DNA of 64,000 bases from an uncultured Gemmatimonadota bacterium (GCA_903910555.1 CAIVZZ010000015.1:248001-312000); one strand, 5' to 3'; positions 1 to 9,445 are shown, numbered from the stretch's first letter. Notes: a model not told the origin generated them from the sequence alone. Numbers and translations are program-made.

Positions 1-552
1 GGCGAGCGGAAAGAGTTTTACGAACGTCGCCGCCGCGATGGCCACCGCCCCGCTCCACTGCCGGTCACGCTCGAACGCGACCCAGGCCAGCACGATCAGT
101 CCGGCGCACAGCGCATTGCTCTGCGAGCGCTGAAGATCGCCGAACACGGCGAGCCACGAGAGCGCGAGCGCGACGGTCGCCTGTTCGGGACGCAGTGCGC
201 GCGTGATCCCCGCGTAGAGCGCCGACACACAAGCAATGGCCCAGAGCATGTAGCCCGGCACGGGCGGCAGCAGTGCGAACGGCGCCCAGAGAAACGCGAA
301 CGTCGGACTATACTTGAAAAAATCGGCGTGGATAGCGGGGTACGCCGCGTATAAATCCTGCCCGCTGATCAGATGCGCCGACGCCGTGCGCAGAATGAGA
401 AAGTTGTTTTCGGGTGAAAACATCGTGCGCTGCACCGCGACCGCCAGCGCGCTGGCCGCGTACACGACAAGCCACCACACGAGCGCGCGCGAGCGCGGCG
501 GAGGCGACTCCGTCTGGTCAACGGCGGCGGAAGTGAGATTGGTCCCCGGCAT
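1..552 (-). CDS. GT87-type (DUF2029) membrane glycosyltransferase, 3' end outside window
   Basis: The N-terminal 184 residues are present; the C-terminus lies beyond base 1. After a proline-rich cytoplasmic start comes a membrane segment (about residues 24-40, WWLVVYAASALAVAV). A luminal loop follows with GQDLYAAYP and FKYSPTFAFLWAPFALLP, then more hydrophobic helices with QSNALCAG and FVKLFPLA. This pattern (YKYPP/YSP loop, QxN, KxFPL) is typical of polyprenol-phosphate-sugar-dependent mannosyltransferases of family GT87, which work in the inner membrane on lipid-linked or envelope glycans. The donor and acceptor cannot be read from the sequence. The ATG at 552 is the first in-frame start; no strong ribosome site is visible. 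It is divergent from the kinase gene that follows. Confidence 0.8.
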   Translation of the reverse strand, partial: MPGTNLTSAAVDQTESPPPRSRALVWWLVVYAASALAVAVQRTMFSPENNFLILRTASAHLISGQDLYAAYPAIHADFFKYSPTFAFLWAPFALLPPVPGYMLWAIACVSALYAGITRALRPEQATVALALSWLAVFGDLQRSQSNALCAGLIVLAWVAFERDRQWSGAVAIAAATFVKLFPLA

Positions 553-686
553 CGGTACAACATCACGACCAGCGCGGAGTTTTGAAAGCGCCGAATAACC
601 GCCTCCAGTACACAACCATTGCGGCAGAGAGCCCGCATGTCGACTATACGAGATCAGTTCCGGCCGACGCCGGTCGCTCCTATTCC

Positions 687-3206
687 ATGTCGACCACTTC
701 CTCGTTGGCCACAACTCAGCAGCTGTCGCGAGACGCCGAACGCGCGCCATCTGCGCGTTCGATCCTCACCCGATTTGCGGTTGTCGCGTTTCTTGTCGTC
801 GGCGTCACGCTGGCGGCGGGCAAGCTTGCCGTCGACGCTGTTATTCGCGGAGTCGATCTCGCAGACCAGCGTGATGATCTGACGCGCGCCAAATTCGCCT
901 TCACCCGTCTCGCAAGCCGCGCGCGCCATCAAGTTGAAGACTACGCGTTTTGGGACGAGACGGTGCGTCTCGCGCAGAATCCCGCCGCGCCGGGCGCGAC
1001 CGGTTTTTTCCGCCACAACTTCGTCGAGTGGCTGCCGCGCAACGACTACGAGTTCATCGATCTGCTCGACAGCAAGCGCGGCAGTGCGTTCGAGTGGTCG
1101 GCATCGCCAAGCGTGCGGCGTCCCGCGCAGATCACGGGATCGTCGTTCCTGAATCACCTCGCTCGCGACACGAGCATGGGCGGGTATGTGCGCGACGGGC
1201 GCGAGCTGTTCCTCGTGGCTGGCTCCGCTGTGAAGCCGAGCGTTCGCGCCGGCGATGCGTCGCCGGGCGCGGTGCGCGGGTATCTCGTTGTCGGCGGTAC
1301 GCTCCATGGCGACCTGCTCCGCGGCCTCGAACGCGACCTGCAGCTCGTGATTCGCGTGATGCCGTCGGACACGCCGCTCCCGGAAACGCCGCTGCACGCG
1401 GAAACGTTCGCCAACGACGACAGCGTGCGCATTCTGTTCCGGCTCACCGGCGTTGCGGGCGAGCCCGCCGCGGTGATCGCGGTGATGGATACGCGGGTGC
1501 AGCAGCACCGGTTTTCCGAGTGGACGCTCTACGGCGCGCTGCTCGGGATTTTCATGTGCGCGATCGCCTTTTTCCTCGTGTGGCTGTACGGACGCCGGCT
1601 GCTGATCACGCCGTTGAGTGCGATCGCACTGGAGATCGTCGCGATGCAGGGACGCGGCGAGCTCTCGCCGATCGCCAGTCCGGCACCGTCCGAAGAATGG
1701 GCGCTTTTTCTCTCGACATTCAACGATACCGTTCGATCGCTGCGCGACTCCGAGCAACGCTACGGCGCGATCTTCGACCGTGCGGTCGATCCGTACTTCC
1801 TGCTCGATGCGCCTTCGGGCCGTGTCGTGGATGCAAACCCGGCCGCGGCGTCACTCGTCGGCGAGCCGCGTGACAAGCTGGTTGGTGCTCCACTGCCGGA
1901 AATGCTGCGTGCACAGCCATCGAACGACACGATCCGCGTGCGGCGTCCGGACGGCACGGTGCAGACATGGGGCGTGGCCGAGACGGATGTGACTATCGGC
2001 GAACGTCAGCTGGTGCTCGCGGCGTATCGCGATCTCACCGGCCGCGAAGCGCTGGCGCAATCGCAGAAGATGGAAGCGATCGGGTCGCTCGCCGGCGGCA
2101 TCGCGCATGACTTCAACAACCTGATGGGATCCGTGCTGGCCGGCGTTCGTGTTGCGCGCAGTGCGCCAGGCGCCGATAGACGCAGCGCCGCCGCACTCGA
2201 TGCAATCGAACATGCGGGTCGGCGCGCGGCAGAACTGACCAAGCAGCTGCTCGGCGTGAGCCGCCACGAGCCGCTGGTGCGCCGGCCGGTCGATGTCGGA
2301 GCGGCGCTCGCAAATATTCAGCGGATGTGTGCGAGCACGTTCGACCGTCGCATCCATGTGTCGGTTGATGTACCGGATCGCCTGCCGGCGGTCGACGGCG
2401 ATGCCGGCCAGCTCGAACAGGCGCTGCTGAATCTTTGCATCAACGCGCGCGATGCGATGCCACAAGGCGGAACGCTGCGCCTGAGCGCGCGCGTCGAACG
2501 CGTCGGCGATGTGGCCGCGCTCACGATTCGCGATATCCAGCCGGGGCTGTTCGTCGTGCTGTGCGTCGCGGATGACGGAGTCGGCATGAGCGACGAAATC
2601 AAGCAGCGAATCTTCGAACCGTTCTTCACGACGAAGGGGAGCGGTCAGGGGACGGGACTCGGACTCGCGATGGTGTATGGTCTCGCGCACAGCGCGGGCG
2701 GAACGATTGTCGTCGATAGCGCGCCGGGGTCGGGATCGCGCTTTCATATATATCTGCCGGGTTCGAGCGGCACGGTGGCGCCGGTGCCGCTCCACGAAGC
2801 AGTCACGATGCCGTCGCGGGCGCCCGGCGACCGCCCGGCGGTGATTCTCGCTGACGATGAGGTGGGTTTGCGCGAGATGCTCCGCATGGTGCTGGAGCAC
2901 GAGGGCTACGAAGTGATCGAGGCTGGCAACGGCGAGGAGGCGATCAAGCTCTTTCAAGCGCGACGCGCCGATGTCGCGGCGGTGCTGCTCGACGTTCAGA
3001 TGCCGGTGCTCGGCGGGCTCGAAGCGTACACGCGCATTCGCACGATGTCGCCGGAGACGCCGGTGATTTTAGGGACGGGTTATGTGGGAGATGCGGAGCT
3101 CGCGGCGATTCGGAATGCGGGAGCTGATGATATGCTGCTCAAGCCGTACGAGATGCGGGATCTGTTGGATCGGCTGGCGAGGCTCGCGGCGATGAAAGCG
3201 GGGTGA
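687..3206 (+). CDS. CHASE4-PAS hybrid sensor histidine kinase with C-terminal receiver
   Basis: A membrane-bound hybrid kinase of about 839 residues. TM helix 1 is near residues 24-48. A periplasmic CHASE4-like sensor domain follows (about 55-275, with the EDYAFWDE motif), then TM helix 2 (about 280-305) and a PAS domain (about 360-440). The HisKA domain carries the phospho-acceptor His at about 474 in GGIAHDFNN. The ATPase domain shows an N box (about 582), DDGVGMS (about 629) and GTGLGLAMVYG. The C-terminal receiver has acidic ADDE (about 721) and phospho-acceptor Asp at about 769 in LLDVQMP. No DNA-binding output domain is present, so the signal probably passes by phosphorelay to another protein. 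A longer frame opens at a TTG at 582, but the ATG at 687 is preferred because it places the first TM helix at a normal distance. The ligand is unknown. Confidence 0.88.
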   Translation: MSTTSSLATTQQLSRDAERAPSARSILTRFAVVAFLVVGVTLAAGKLAVDAVIRGVDLADQRDDLTRAKFAFTRLASRARHQVEDYAFWDETVRLAQNPAAPGATGFFRHNFVEWLPRNDYEFIDLLDSKRGSAFEWSASPSVRRPAQITGSSFLNHLARDTSMGGYVRDGRELFLVAGSAVKPSVRAGDASPGAVRGYLVVGGTLHGDLLRGLERDLQLVIRVMPSDTPLPETPLHAETFANDDSVRILFRLTGVAGEPAAVIAVMDTRVQQHRFSEWTLYGALLGIFMCAIAFFLVWLYGRRLLITPLSAIALEIVAMQGRGELSPIASPAPSEEWALFLSTFNDTVRSLRDSEQRYGAIFDRAVDPYFLLDAPSGRVVDANPAAASLVGEPRDKLVGAPLPEMLRAQPSNDTIRVRRPDGTVQTWGVAETDVTIGERQLVLAAYRDLTGREALAQSQKMEAIGSLAGGIAHDFNNLMGSVLAGVRVARSAPGADRRSAAALDAIEHAGRRAAELTKQLLGVSRHEPLVRRPVDVGAALANIQRMCASTFDRRIHVSVDVPDRLPAVDGDAGQLEQALLNLCINARDAMPQGGTLRLSARVERVGDVAALTIRDIQPGLFVVLCVADDGVGMSDEIKQRIFEPFFTTKGSGQGTGLGLAMVYGLAHSAGGTIVVDSAPGSGSRFHIYLPGSSGTVAPVPLHEAVTMPSRAPGDRPAVILADDEVGLREMLRMVLEHEGYEVIEAGNGEEAIKLFQARRADVAAVLLDVQMPVLGGLEAYTRIRTMSPETPVILGTGYVGDAELAAIRNAGADDMLLKPYEMRDLLDRLARLAAMKAG

Positions 3207-3251
3207 GGTGAGGGGGAAGGAACGGGCGAAGAGTGAGGAGGAATTCGTTAA

Positions 3252-3338
3252 CGGACGGGGTGGGATTCGAACCCACGGTACACTTTCATGTACACACACT
3301 TTCCAGGCGTGCGCCTTAAACCACTCGGCCACCCGTCC
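3252..3338 (-). tRNA. tRNA-Ser (GGA anticodon)
   Basis: Reading the minus strand gives a complete class II tRNA of 87 nt. The acceptor stem is GGACGGG/CCCGTCC, the D arm is GCCGAGTGGTTTAAGGC, and the anticodon stem is CACGC/GTGTG with loop CTGGAAA (anticodon GGA). A long variable arm is built on TGTAC/GTACC, and the T arm is GTGGGTTCGAATCCCAC. It reads UCC/UCU codons. CCA is not encoded. The long variable arm and the GCCGAGTGG block are diagnostic for serine. Confidence 0.95.
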
Positions 3339-3348
3339 CAATAACAAA

Positions 3349-3404
3349 CTGCATCCTACATCGTGCTTGCGACTACGGCGATGCAGGATGCAGGACGTTT
3401 TTTT
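3349..3404 (+). terminator. Long hairpin with T-run between the two tRNA-Ser genes
   Basis: A 15-bp stem pairs 3349-3363 with 3379-3393 (one G-T type mismatch) around a 15-nt loop. It is followed after four bases by seven Ts at 3398-3404. The U-tract lies on the plus strand, so the structure would stop plus-strand transcription, for example read-through from the histidine kinase, just before it runs antisense through the second tRNA. In the minus direction it has no good U-tract and would act only as a spacer between the two tRNAs. Confidence 0.6.
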
Positions 3405-3406
3405 AA

Positions 3407-3493
3407 CGGACAGGGTGAGATTCGAACTCACGGTACCGTTGCCGGTACGCCGGTTTTCGAGACCGGTGCCTTCAACCACTCGGCCACCTGTCC
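3407..3493 (-). tRNA. tRNA-Ser (CGA anticodon)
   Basis: A second complete class II serine tRNA on the minus strand, 87 nt. The acceptor stem is GGACAGG/CCTGTCC, the D arm is GCCGAGTGGTTGAAGGC, and the anticodon stem is CCGGT/ACCGG with loop CTCGAAA (anticodon CGA). The variable arm is built on the GTACCG/CGGTAC pairing, and the T arm is GTGAGTTCGAATCTCAC. It reads UCG codons, which should be common in this GC-rich genome. It lies 68 bases upstream of the GGA isoacceptor and may be co-transcribed with it. Confidence 0.95.
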
Positions 3494-3567
3494 TACTTGG
3501 AACTTGGCTAGCCTTTGAAATTACCTGCGGGAAAGAGCCCAGTCAACGCGAACTGTTTAACTTTCGG

Positions 3568-4035
3568 CTACAACCGCTGCTTCCTGAAGAACTCCGTCAG
3601 CAGCCCCCCGCACTCCGCCTCCAGCACCCCCCCGTGCACCTCCGGCGAGTGATTCAGCTTCGGATTCCGCAGCAAATCCGCCACCGAGCCGCTCATCCCC
3701 GCCTTGGGGTCCCACGCGCCGAAGACCACGCGATCGACACGCGATAGGACGATCGCGCCGGCGCACATCGCGCAGGGCTCGAGCGTCACGTACAGCGTGC
3801 AGCCCGACAGACGCTGATCGCCAATTACCGCCGACGCGGCCTGGATCGCGAGGAGCTCGGCGTGGGCCGTTGCGTCCGCGGAAGCGACGCTTGCGTTGCC
3901 CGCGCGCGCGAGGACCTCGCTGTCGCGGATGATCACCGCGCCAACGGGCACCTCACCCGCCTCGGCGGCGTCCTCCGCCTCGTCGAGGGCCAGGCGCATC
4001 CAGGCCTCGTCCCGCTTTGCGCGTGAAGTCGTCAC
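3568..4035 (-). CDS. tadA: tRNA-specific adenosine deaminase TadA
   Basis: Converts A34 to inosine in tRNA-Arg(ACG), allowing wobble decoding of CGN codons. The cytidine-deaminase fold is clear: PVGAV early, the catalytic zinc motif TAHAE (His ligand and proton-shuttling Glu), and PCAMCAG with the two zinc cysteines. It ends in FFRKQRL. The GTG at 4035 is chosen, giving 155 residues, because it puts WM at residues 12-13 as in the E. coli enzyme. A longer frame reaches 4128, and an internal ATG at 3999 would remove the conserved WMRLAL start. It sits directly downstream of the serine tRNAs on the same strand, a fitting neighbourhood for a tRNA-modifying enzyme. Confidence 0.93.
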   Translation of the reverse strand: MTTSRAKRDEAWMRLALDEAEDAAEAGEVPVGAVIIRDSEVLARAGNASVASADATAHAELLAIQAASAVIGDQRLSGCTLYVTLEPCAMCAGAIVLSRVDRVVFGAWDPKAGMSGSVADLLRNPKLNHSPEVHGGVLEAECGGLLTEFFRKQRL

Positions 4036-4177
4036 GTCAGATGTGATCCGCGTCGCAATTTTTGCGCATGCAAGAGTTGATAGTGCGAGGCATACCACTG
4101 ACTCGCGTGTAATACATAGCGGATCCACGAAGAAAATGTTTCGCAGTTATCCCGGGCATACAGGCAGGACTCTTCAT

Positions 4178-6208
4178 ATGAGATACCTCATGGTCGGCTT
4201 GCTGCTCGCTGCAGCGGCCTGCGGCGGCGACAAGTCAGGCAGTACAACAACGACACCGCCAACCGGCGTGTTCTCCGTGAGAATGAACGTGGCAACGGCC
4301 GCAATTGTTGTCGGCGCCGCCGATACGCTCACGGCAACCGGGCTCGACGCCGGCGGCACAGCGGTTGCCGGCACTACCGCGACCTGGCAAAGTTCGGCGG
4401 CGACCCTCGCAAGCGTGGTGGGCGGCGTTGTGACCGGCGTCGCGCCGGGTGCCGCAACGATCACGGCGACCATCTCCGGCAAGTCTGCGCAGACCAATAT
4501 CACGGTAACGGCGCCAGTTCTGGCGTCGTGCGCCGCCGGCGCCACCCCGCTCTCGCTCGCCGTCGGCACGGTTCACACGCTCACGCCGGCCGAGCGCTCG
4601 ACGTTTTGCGTTCCGGGTGGAGCTACGGGGAGCGAATACGTGCTCATCCCGTTCAAGGCCGACACCGTCAGCGCGACGGTCGCGGTTTCGATGCTTGGAA
4701 ACGGGCTGGTCGCGACGACCGGCGCGCCAACCGCCGCAGTCAGTGCGTCGATCCGAGCTGGCGCAGCCTTCAGTCGTGTTCCGTCTGGCAATCGAGAGCT
4801 CTTCAGCAGCGCGACGCATGGCGCGTTCGCGGCTGCGTACGAAGCGCGGATGCGATCGGTTGAACGCCGGCAGCTCACACCGCTCGTCACCGCGGGTTCG
4901 CGCGCCACACTGCTCCGCGGTATGCAGCACGCCTCGGCGAATCGCTCGGCGATTCTCAATCTCCCGGCCACGCCCGTCGTCGGAACGTACATCCCGCTGA
5001 ATACAAACAGCGACAGCGCGTGCAACGCCCGCGTGAATCATGCGGCGCGCATTGCCGCGGTTTCAAAGACGGCGATCGTCGCCGTGGATTCGCTCGCGCC
5101 AGGCGGCGGGTTCACCGATATCGACTATGCGAACTTCGCGGCCACGTTCGACACGCTGATATTCCCGCTCGACACGGCGGCGTACGGCGCGCCCGCCGAT
5201 CTCGATAACAACGGTCGCATTCTCATTTTCTTCACGCAGACCGTGAACCAGCTCACGCCACGGGGAGCAGGCGGGTTTATTGGAGGATTCTTTTTCTCGC
5301 GCGATCTCTTTCCGGATGATTCGGTCAGCCCATTGCTGCAGGCGTGCCCGTCGAGCAATCAGGGCGAGATGTTCTACGTGCCGGTTGTGGATGCCAACAG
5401 CCTGTACAACGAATTCTTCACGAGCAAGGCCACGCTGCAGACACAGCTGCTTGGCACACTTGCGCATGAGTTTCAGCATTTGATCAATGCGTCGCGCCGA
5501 CTCTATGTGACGCAGACCGCGAACTGGGACGAAGAAGTCTGGCTCAACGAAGGCATGAGCCATATCGCCGAAGAGCTGCTCTACTTCCACGAAGCCGGCC
5601 TGGCGCCAAAGCAGAATCTCTCGCTCGCGACGGTCGCGGCCAATCAAACCCAGCTGAACGCGGTCAATAATTTTCAACTCGAGAACCTGTTCCGCCTCAA
5701 CACCTATCTCACCGCGACGGCGATCAACTCACCGTACGCGCAGAATGACAGCCTCCAGACGCGCGGTGCGACATATGAACTGCTCCGCTACTCGCTGGAT
5801 GAATCGCCTAACTCCAACAGCTCATATCTCCACGCGCTGATCAACACGCAGAACACGGGGATCGTGAATTTCAACACGGTATTCGCAGGGACATTCACGA
5901 ATATCTTCGCCGCGGTACAGCAGCAGGTGCTCGCGAACTTCTTCGGGGGGTCGGGAATCGCGGTCGATCCGAAATACACGTTCCCGAGCTGGAATTATCG
6001 TGATGTCATCGGCAACGGGATCGATTCGGGAAGCAATCCACTCGCGACGAATCCGCTCATCGGCACGACATCCTTTGCGCTCACCGGCGGCGGCGCGGGC
6101 TACGCGCGTTTCCGCGTCGCGGCGAACGGCGCGGGCACCGTGACCTCGGCATCAGGAACCGGAGCGGTGCCGGCGAATGTAATTATGCTGCTGATCCGGA
6201 CACAGTGA
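4178..6208 (+). CDS. Secreted lipoprotein with Ig-like (BIG2) domain and M30-type zinc metallopeptidase
   Basis: Residues 1-15 form a lipoprotein signal ending in LLAAAAC, so the mature protein should be lipid-anchored at Cys15. Residues about 30-110 form a bacterial Ig-like BIG2 domain (LTATGLDAGGTAVAGTTATW, then GVVTGVAPGAATITAT). The rest resembles hyicolysin-type peptidases (family M30). It has the zinc motif HEFQH with His430, Glu431 and His434, and a downstream glutamate in LNEGMSHIAEEL (Glu458) as likely third ligand. The role would be hydrolysis of extracellular protein; the substrate is unknown. The longest frame opens at 3896, but the ATG at 4178 follows an AGGCAGGA ribosome site and starts the signal peptide exactly. 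The gene converges on clpB, with stops only three bases apart and no terminator hairpin between them. Confidence 0.85.
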   Translation: MRYLMVGLLLAAAACGGDKSGSTTTTPPTGVFSVRMNVATAAIVVGAADTLTATGLDAGGTAVAGTTATWQSSAATLASVVGGVVTGVAPGAATITATISGKSAQTNITVTAPVLASCAAGATPLSLAVGTVHTLTPAERSTFCVPGGATGSEYVLIPFKADTVSATVAVSMLGNGLVATTGAPTAAVSASIRAGAAFSRVPSGNRELFSSATHGAFAAAYEARMRSVERRQLTPLVTAGSRATLLRGMQHASANRSAILNLPATPVVGTYIPLNTNSDSACNARVNHAARIAAVSKTAIVAVDSLAPGGGFTDIDYANFAATFDTLIFPLDTAAYGAPADLDNNGRILIFFTQTVNQLTPRGAGGFIGGFFFSRDLFPDDSVSPLLQACPSSNQGEMFYVPVVDANSLYNEFFTSKATLQTQLLGTLAHEFQHLINASRRLYVTQTANWDEEVWLNEGMSHIAEELLYFHEAGLAPKQNLSLATVAANQTQLNAVNNFQLENLFRLNTYLTATAINSPYAQNDSLQTRGATYELLRYSLDESPNSNSSYLHALINTQNTGIVNFNTVFAGTFTNIFAAVQQQVLANFFGGSGIAVDPKYTFPSWNYRDVIGNGIDSGSNPLATNPLIGTTSFALTGGGAGYARFRVAANGAGTVTSASGTGAVPANVIMLLIRTQ

Positions 6209-6211
6209 CGC

Positions 6212-8797
6212 TCACGCTTTTTCAAATTCCAGCGCGTTCCCGCGAACGACGGCCTTAATCGTATCGCCGTCTTTGAACTTGCCCTCGAGGACTGCCATCG
6301 CGAGCGGGTTCTGCACCAAGCGTTGAATCGCGCGCTTCAATGGGCGCGCACCAAACGCGGCATCGTACCCGTCGCGCGCGAGCAGCGCTTTCGCCTCGGG
6401 CGTTAGCTCGAGCGTGATCTTCTTCTCGGCGAGCAGCGCGTCCATGCGCTTCAGCTGAAGCTCGACAATGTGCTCGATGTCGGATTCGCCGAGCGGGTGA
6501 AAGACGATGATGTCGTCGACGCGATTCAAGAACTCCGGCTTGAAGTGCGCGCGCAGCGCCTGCATCACCTGCGCTTCGGCTATCGCCCAGTCGCCCCCGG
6601 CCAACTCGAGAATGGCCTGGCCGCCGATATTCGATGTCATGATCACGACGGTATTCCTGAAGTCGACCGTTCGCCCCTGTGAATCCGTGAGCCGGCCGTC
6701 GTCGAGAATCTGGAGCAGAATATTGAACACGTCGGAATGCGCTTTCTCGATCTCGTCGAACAAGAGCACCGCGTAGGGACGGCGACGGATTGCCTCGGTG
6801 AGCTGCCCGCCCTCTTCAAAGCCGACGTATCCCGGAGGCGCACCAATCAGACGCGCAACCGCATGCTTCTCCATGTACTCCGACATATCAATGCGCACCA
6901 TCGCCTGCTCGTCATCAAACAGGAACTCAGCGAGCGCGCGCGCCGTTTCTGTTTTGCCGACTCCGGTCGGCCCCAGAAAGATGAACGATCCAATCGGACG
7001 ATTCGGATCCTGAAGTCCCGCGCGAGAGCGGCGCACGGCGTTCGCAACAGCGTGCACGGCTTCCGGCTGACCGACCACACGGCGCGCGAGCTCTGCATCG
7101 AGTTTGGTCAGTCGCTCTTTTTCGCTCTCCATCATCCGTGTGACGGGAATCCCCGTCCACTGCGCGACGATGTCCGCAATATCGTCGGCGCCAACCTCTT
7201 CTTTGAGAAAGCGCGCGCCGCCCGTTTGCTGCGACGCGAGCTTTGATTCCGTCTCGCGCAGTTCTTCCTCCAGCTTCGGCACCGTGCCGTACTGGATCTC
7301 AGCCGCGCGGCCGAGGTCGCCGGCGCGCGTGACACGCTCGGCCTCCGAGCGCGCTTCTTCGATTTGCTGCTTGAGTTTACCGACGTCGCCAAGCGCATTC
7401 TTTTCGTTCTGCCATGTTGCGCGCATCGATGACGCCTTCTCTTTCAGCTCGGCGAGCTGGCGCTCGATGATGCCGCGACGCTCTTTCGACGCCGCATCTT
7501 TCTCCTTCTGCAGCGCCTGCCGTTCGATCTCGAGCTGCACGACGCGGCGCTCGACCTCGTCGATTTCCTGCGGGAGCGAGTCGATCTCGATGCGAAGCCG
7601 GCTCGCCGCTTCGTCGACCAGATCGATCGCCTTGTCCGGCAGAAACCGGTCGCCGATGTAGCGATTCGAGAGCGTCGCCGCGGCGACGATTGCGCCATCG
7701 GTGATGCGCACGCCGTGATGCGACTCGTAGCGCTCCTTCAGGCCGCGCAGAATCGCGATCGTGTTCTCGACCGTCGGCTCACCGACGTACACCGGCTGAA
7801 AGCGGCGCTCAAGCGCCGGATCCTTCTCGATGTTCTTTCGATACTCGTCGAGTGTGGTCGCGCCAACCACGCGCAGTTCTCCGCGCGCGAGCATCGGCTT
7901 GAGCATGTTGCCGGCGTCCATCGAGCCTTCGGCTTTTCCCGCGCCGACCAGCGTGTGCATTTCGTCGATGAACATCACGAACTGTCCTTCGGCCGACGTG
8001 ACTTCTTTCAGCACGGACTTGAGGCGCTCTTCGAACTCGCCGCGGAACTTCGCGCCCGCGATCAGTGCGCCCAGGTCGAGTGAGACGAGGCGTTTGTTCT
8101 TCAGCGACTCGGGGACGTCGCCGTTCACGATGCGCTGTGCGAGCCCTTCCGCGATTGCCGTCTTGCCGACGCCGGGCTCGCCGATGAGCACGGGATTGTT
8201 TTTCGTGCGGCGCGAGAGCACCTGGATCACCCGGCGGATTTCTTCATCGCGGCCGATGACCGGATCGAGCTTTCCTTTGCGCGCCATCTCGGTGAGATCG
8301 CGCGTGAATTTCTGGAGCGCCTGATATTGGTTCTCGGGATTTTGATCAGTGACTTTGTGCGCGCCGCGCACGGACTGCACGGCGTCCGAGAGGCCTTTCG
8401 GAGTCACGCCCGCGTCGCGCAGGAGACCAACGCTGTCTGCGCCTTTCGTGCCGGCGAGCGCGAGGAGAAAATGTTCCGTCGAGACGAACTCGTCGCCGAA
8501 TGCCTTCGCCTGTTTCTCCGCTTGATCGACGACGTTCGAGAGTTCGCGTGAGAGCGTGGGGTTCGCATCGCTCTGCCTGGGATAGCGCGCGATCTCGCGG
8601 TCGATTGCCTCTTTGAGCGCGGGAATCGCGACGCCGAGCTTTTGGAGAATCGGCGTGACGATTCCTTCCTCCTGGTCGAGAAGGACGCGCAGCAGGTGCG
8701 TGTCGTGGACGAGCGGATTGCCGTCGCGGCGCGCGAGTGCGAGCGCGTCGTTGAGGGCATCGGAGCTTTTGACTGTCAGGCGGTCTGGATTGAGCAT
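6212..8797 (-). CDS. clpB: ClpB protein disaggregase
   Basis: A hexameric AAA+ chaperone that threads aggregated proteins through its pore together with DnaK. All parts are present in 861 residues, the usual length: an N-terminal substrate domain (about 1-145), the first AAA+ module with GEPGVGKTA and the [13 protein letters not shown] Walker B region, a long M-domain coiled coil (about 405-530) rich in E, K, R and Q, and the second AAA+ module with GPTGVGKTE and [23 protein letters not shown]-terminal small domain ([17 protein letters not shown]) closes the protein. No CIRCE operator or clear heat-shock promoter was found in the short upstream gap, which instead holds a 15-bp hairpin. Confidence 0.97.
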   Translation of the reverse strand: MLNPDRLTVKSSDALNDALALARRDGNPLVHDTHLLRVLLDQEEGIVTPILQKLGVAIPALKEAIDREIARYPRQSDANPTLSRELSNVVDQAEKQAKAFGDEFVSTEHFLLALAGTKGADSVGLLRDAGVTPKGLSDAVQSVRGAHKVTDQNPENQYQALQKFTRDLTEMARKGKLDPVIGRDEEIRRVIQVLSRRTKNNPVLIGEPGVGKTAIAEGLAQRIVNGDVPESLKNKRLVSLDLGALIAGAKFRGEFEERLKSVLKEVTSAEGQFVMFIDEMHTLVGAGKAEGSMDAGNMLKPMLARGELRVVGATTLDEYRKNIEKDPALERRFQPVYVGEPTVENTIAILRGLKERYESHHGVRITDGAIVAAATLSNRYIGDRFLPDKAIDLVDEAASRLRIEIDSLPQEIDEVERRVVQLEIERQALQKEKDAASKERRGIIERQLAELKEKASSMRATWQNEKNALGDVGKLKQQIEEARSEAERVTRAGDLGRAAEIQYGTVPKLEEELRETESKLASQQTGGARFLKEEVGADDIADIVAQWTGIPVTRMMESEKERLTKLDAELARRVVGQPEAVHAVANAVRRSRAGLQDPNRPIGSFIFLGPTGVGKTETARALAEFLFDDEQAMVRIDMSEYMEKHAVARLIGAPPGYVGFEEGGQLTEAIRRRPYAVLLFDEIEKAHSDVFNILLQILDDGRLTDSQGRTVDFRNTVVIMTSNIGGQAILELAGGDWAIAEAQVMQALRAHFKPEFLNRVDDIIVFHPLGESDIEHIVELQLKRMDALLAEKKITLELTPEAKALLARDGYDAAFGARPLKRAIQRLVQNPLAMAVLEGKFKDGDTIKAVVRGNALEFEKA

Positions 8798-8817
8798 ATC
8801 CGAAAGATGGTATACAG

Positions 8818-8850
8818 CAGAAGCGCCCGAACAGGGTTCGGGCGCTTCTG
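8818..8850 (-). terminator. Perfect 15-bp hairpin between the sorting-domain gene and clpB
   Basis: Bases 8818-8832 pair perfectly with 8836-8850 around a 3-nt loop (AGG on the plus strand). It lies just downstream of the stop at 8855 and 21 bases before the clpB start. On the minus strand the U-tract after it is poor, so it may work as a weak terminator, an mRNA-stabilising end, or an attenuator in the clpB leader. Confidence 0.55.
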
Positions 8851-8854
8851 TGTG

Positions 8855-9307
8855 CTACTTCATCACGATCATTTTGTTGACGAGCTTCTGCCCGTCGACC
8901 TCGAGTGCGTACACATACACTCCCGAGGCTGCTTCTTTTGACGTGTTGAGATAATTCCCGTTCCAGTACGCCACATACTGGCCGCAAGGAACCAACACGT
9001 TCTGCAGCGGCTGACCCCCTGCCACGTTGCCCGCACCGCCCTGAATCACCGGAACCGCGACCAGCTGCATCAATACGTTGTAAATCCGCAGCGTCACCTT
9101 GTACTGGTGACTTGGATCCGTGCAGGTCGGATAACCTCCGATGCTGAACGGAATTCGAGTTTCCGGATTGAACGGGTTCGGGTAGTTCTGTTCCAGCTTT
9201 GCAACCGGACTTTTCTGCGCAGTCGTCGCGGCGGTCTGCGCAGAGCTAACACGTGGCATGAGAATGAGAGTCAGCGCCACCAACAGCGCCGACAAACGAA
9301 ACCTCAT
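8855..9307 (-). CDS. Small secreted protein made of a signal peptide and a T9SS-type sorting / FlgD-Ig-like domain
   Basis: A 150-residue protein. Residues 1-23 are a signal peptide (LSALLVALTLILMPRVSSAQ). Soon after comes KLEQNYPNPFNPETRIPFSI, the hallmark opening of type A type IX secretion C-terminal domains and of FlgD-Ig-like repeats. It closes with GVYVYALEVDGQKLVNKMIV, again as in those domains. The predicted fold is one immunoglobulin-like beta sandwich that normally sits at the end of a much larger exported protein. Here there is no cargo domain, which is odd. ATG 9307 is preceded by a good GGAG ribosome site. Its role could be a surface or matrix protein; this is not known. Confidence 0.75.
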   Translation of the reverse strand: MRFRLSALLVALTLILMPRVSSAQTAATTAQKSPVAKLEQNYPNPFNPETRIPFSIGGYPTCTDPSHQYKVTLRIYNVLMQLVAVPVIQGGAGNVAGGQPLQNVLVPCGQYVAYWNGNYLNTSKEAASGVYVYALEVDGQKLVNKMIVMK

Positions 9308-9416
9308 GTTTTCTCCGTTTAACTAGATAGGGGCTATCGAGCGAGCTCCTGAAAAAGTGAGTCCCACAACTTCACTGCTGGAATTCTAACCCATCCGGGC
9401 TAGGTACTCCAGTCCT

Positions 9417-9445
9417 ACAGTACAGAAGGGCTCGCGGACTGTCAA
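9417..9445 (-). promoter_or_regulatory. Possible sigma-70-type promoter for the sorting-domain gene
   Basis: On the minus strand a perfect TTGACA (9445-9440) is followed, after exactly 17 bases, by TACTGT (9422-9417). Transcription would start near 9410 and give a leader of about 100 nt before the ATG at 9307. The -10 element matches the consensus only partly, so the -35 box and the spacing carry the argument. Nothing else recognisable was seen in 9308-9508. Confidence 0.4.

Noticed and set aside
3207-3251. Possible decayed copy of the cassette 1 repeat (GGGCGAAGAGTGAGGAGG)
   Set aside because: The similarity is short and purine-rich, and no partner arm is nearby.
8798-8854. CIRCE or heat-shock promoter before clpB
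   Set aside because: No TTAGCACTC-type inverted repeat or convincing sigma-32 boxes; only the 15-bp hairpin.
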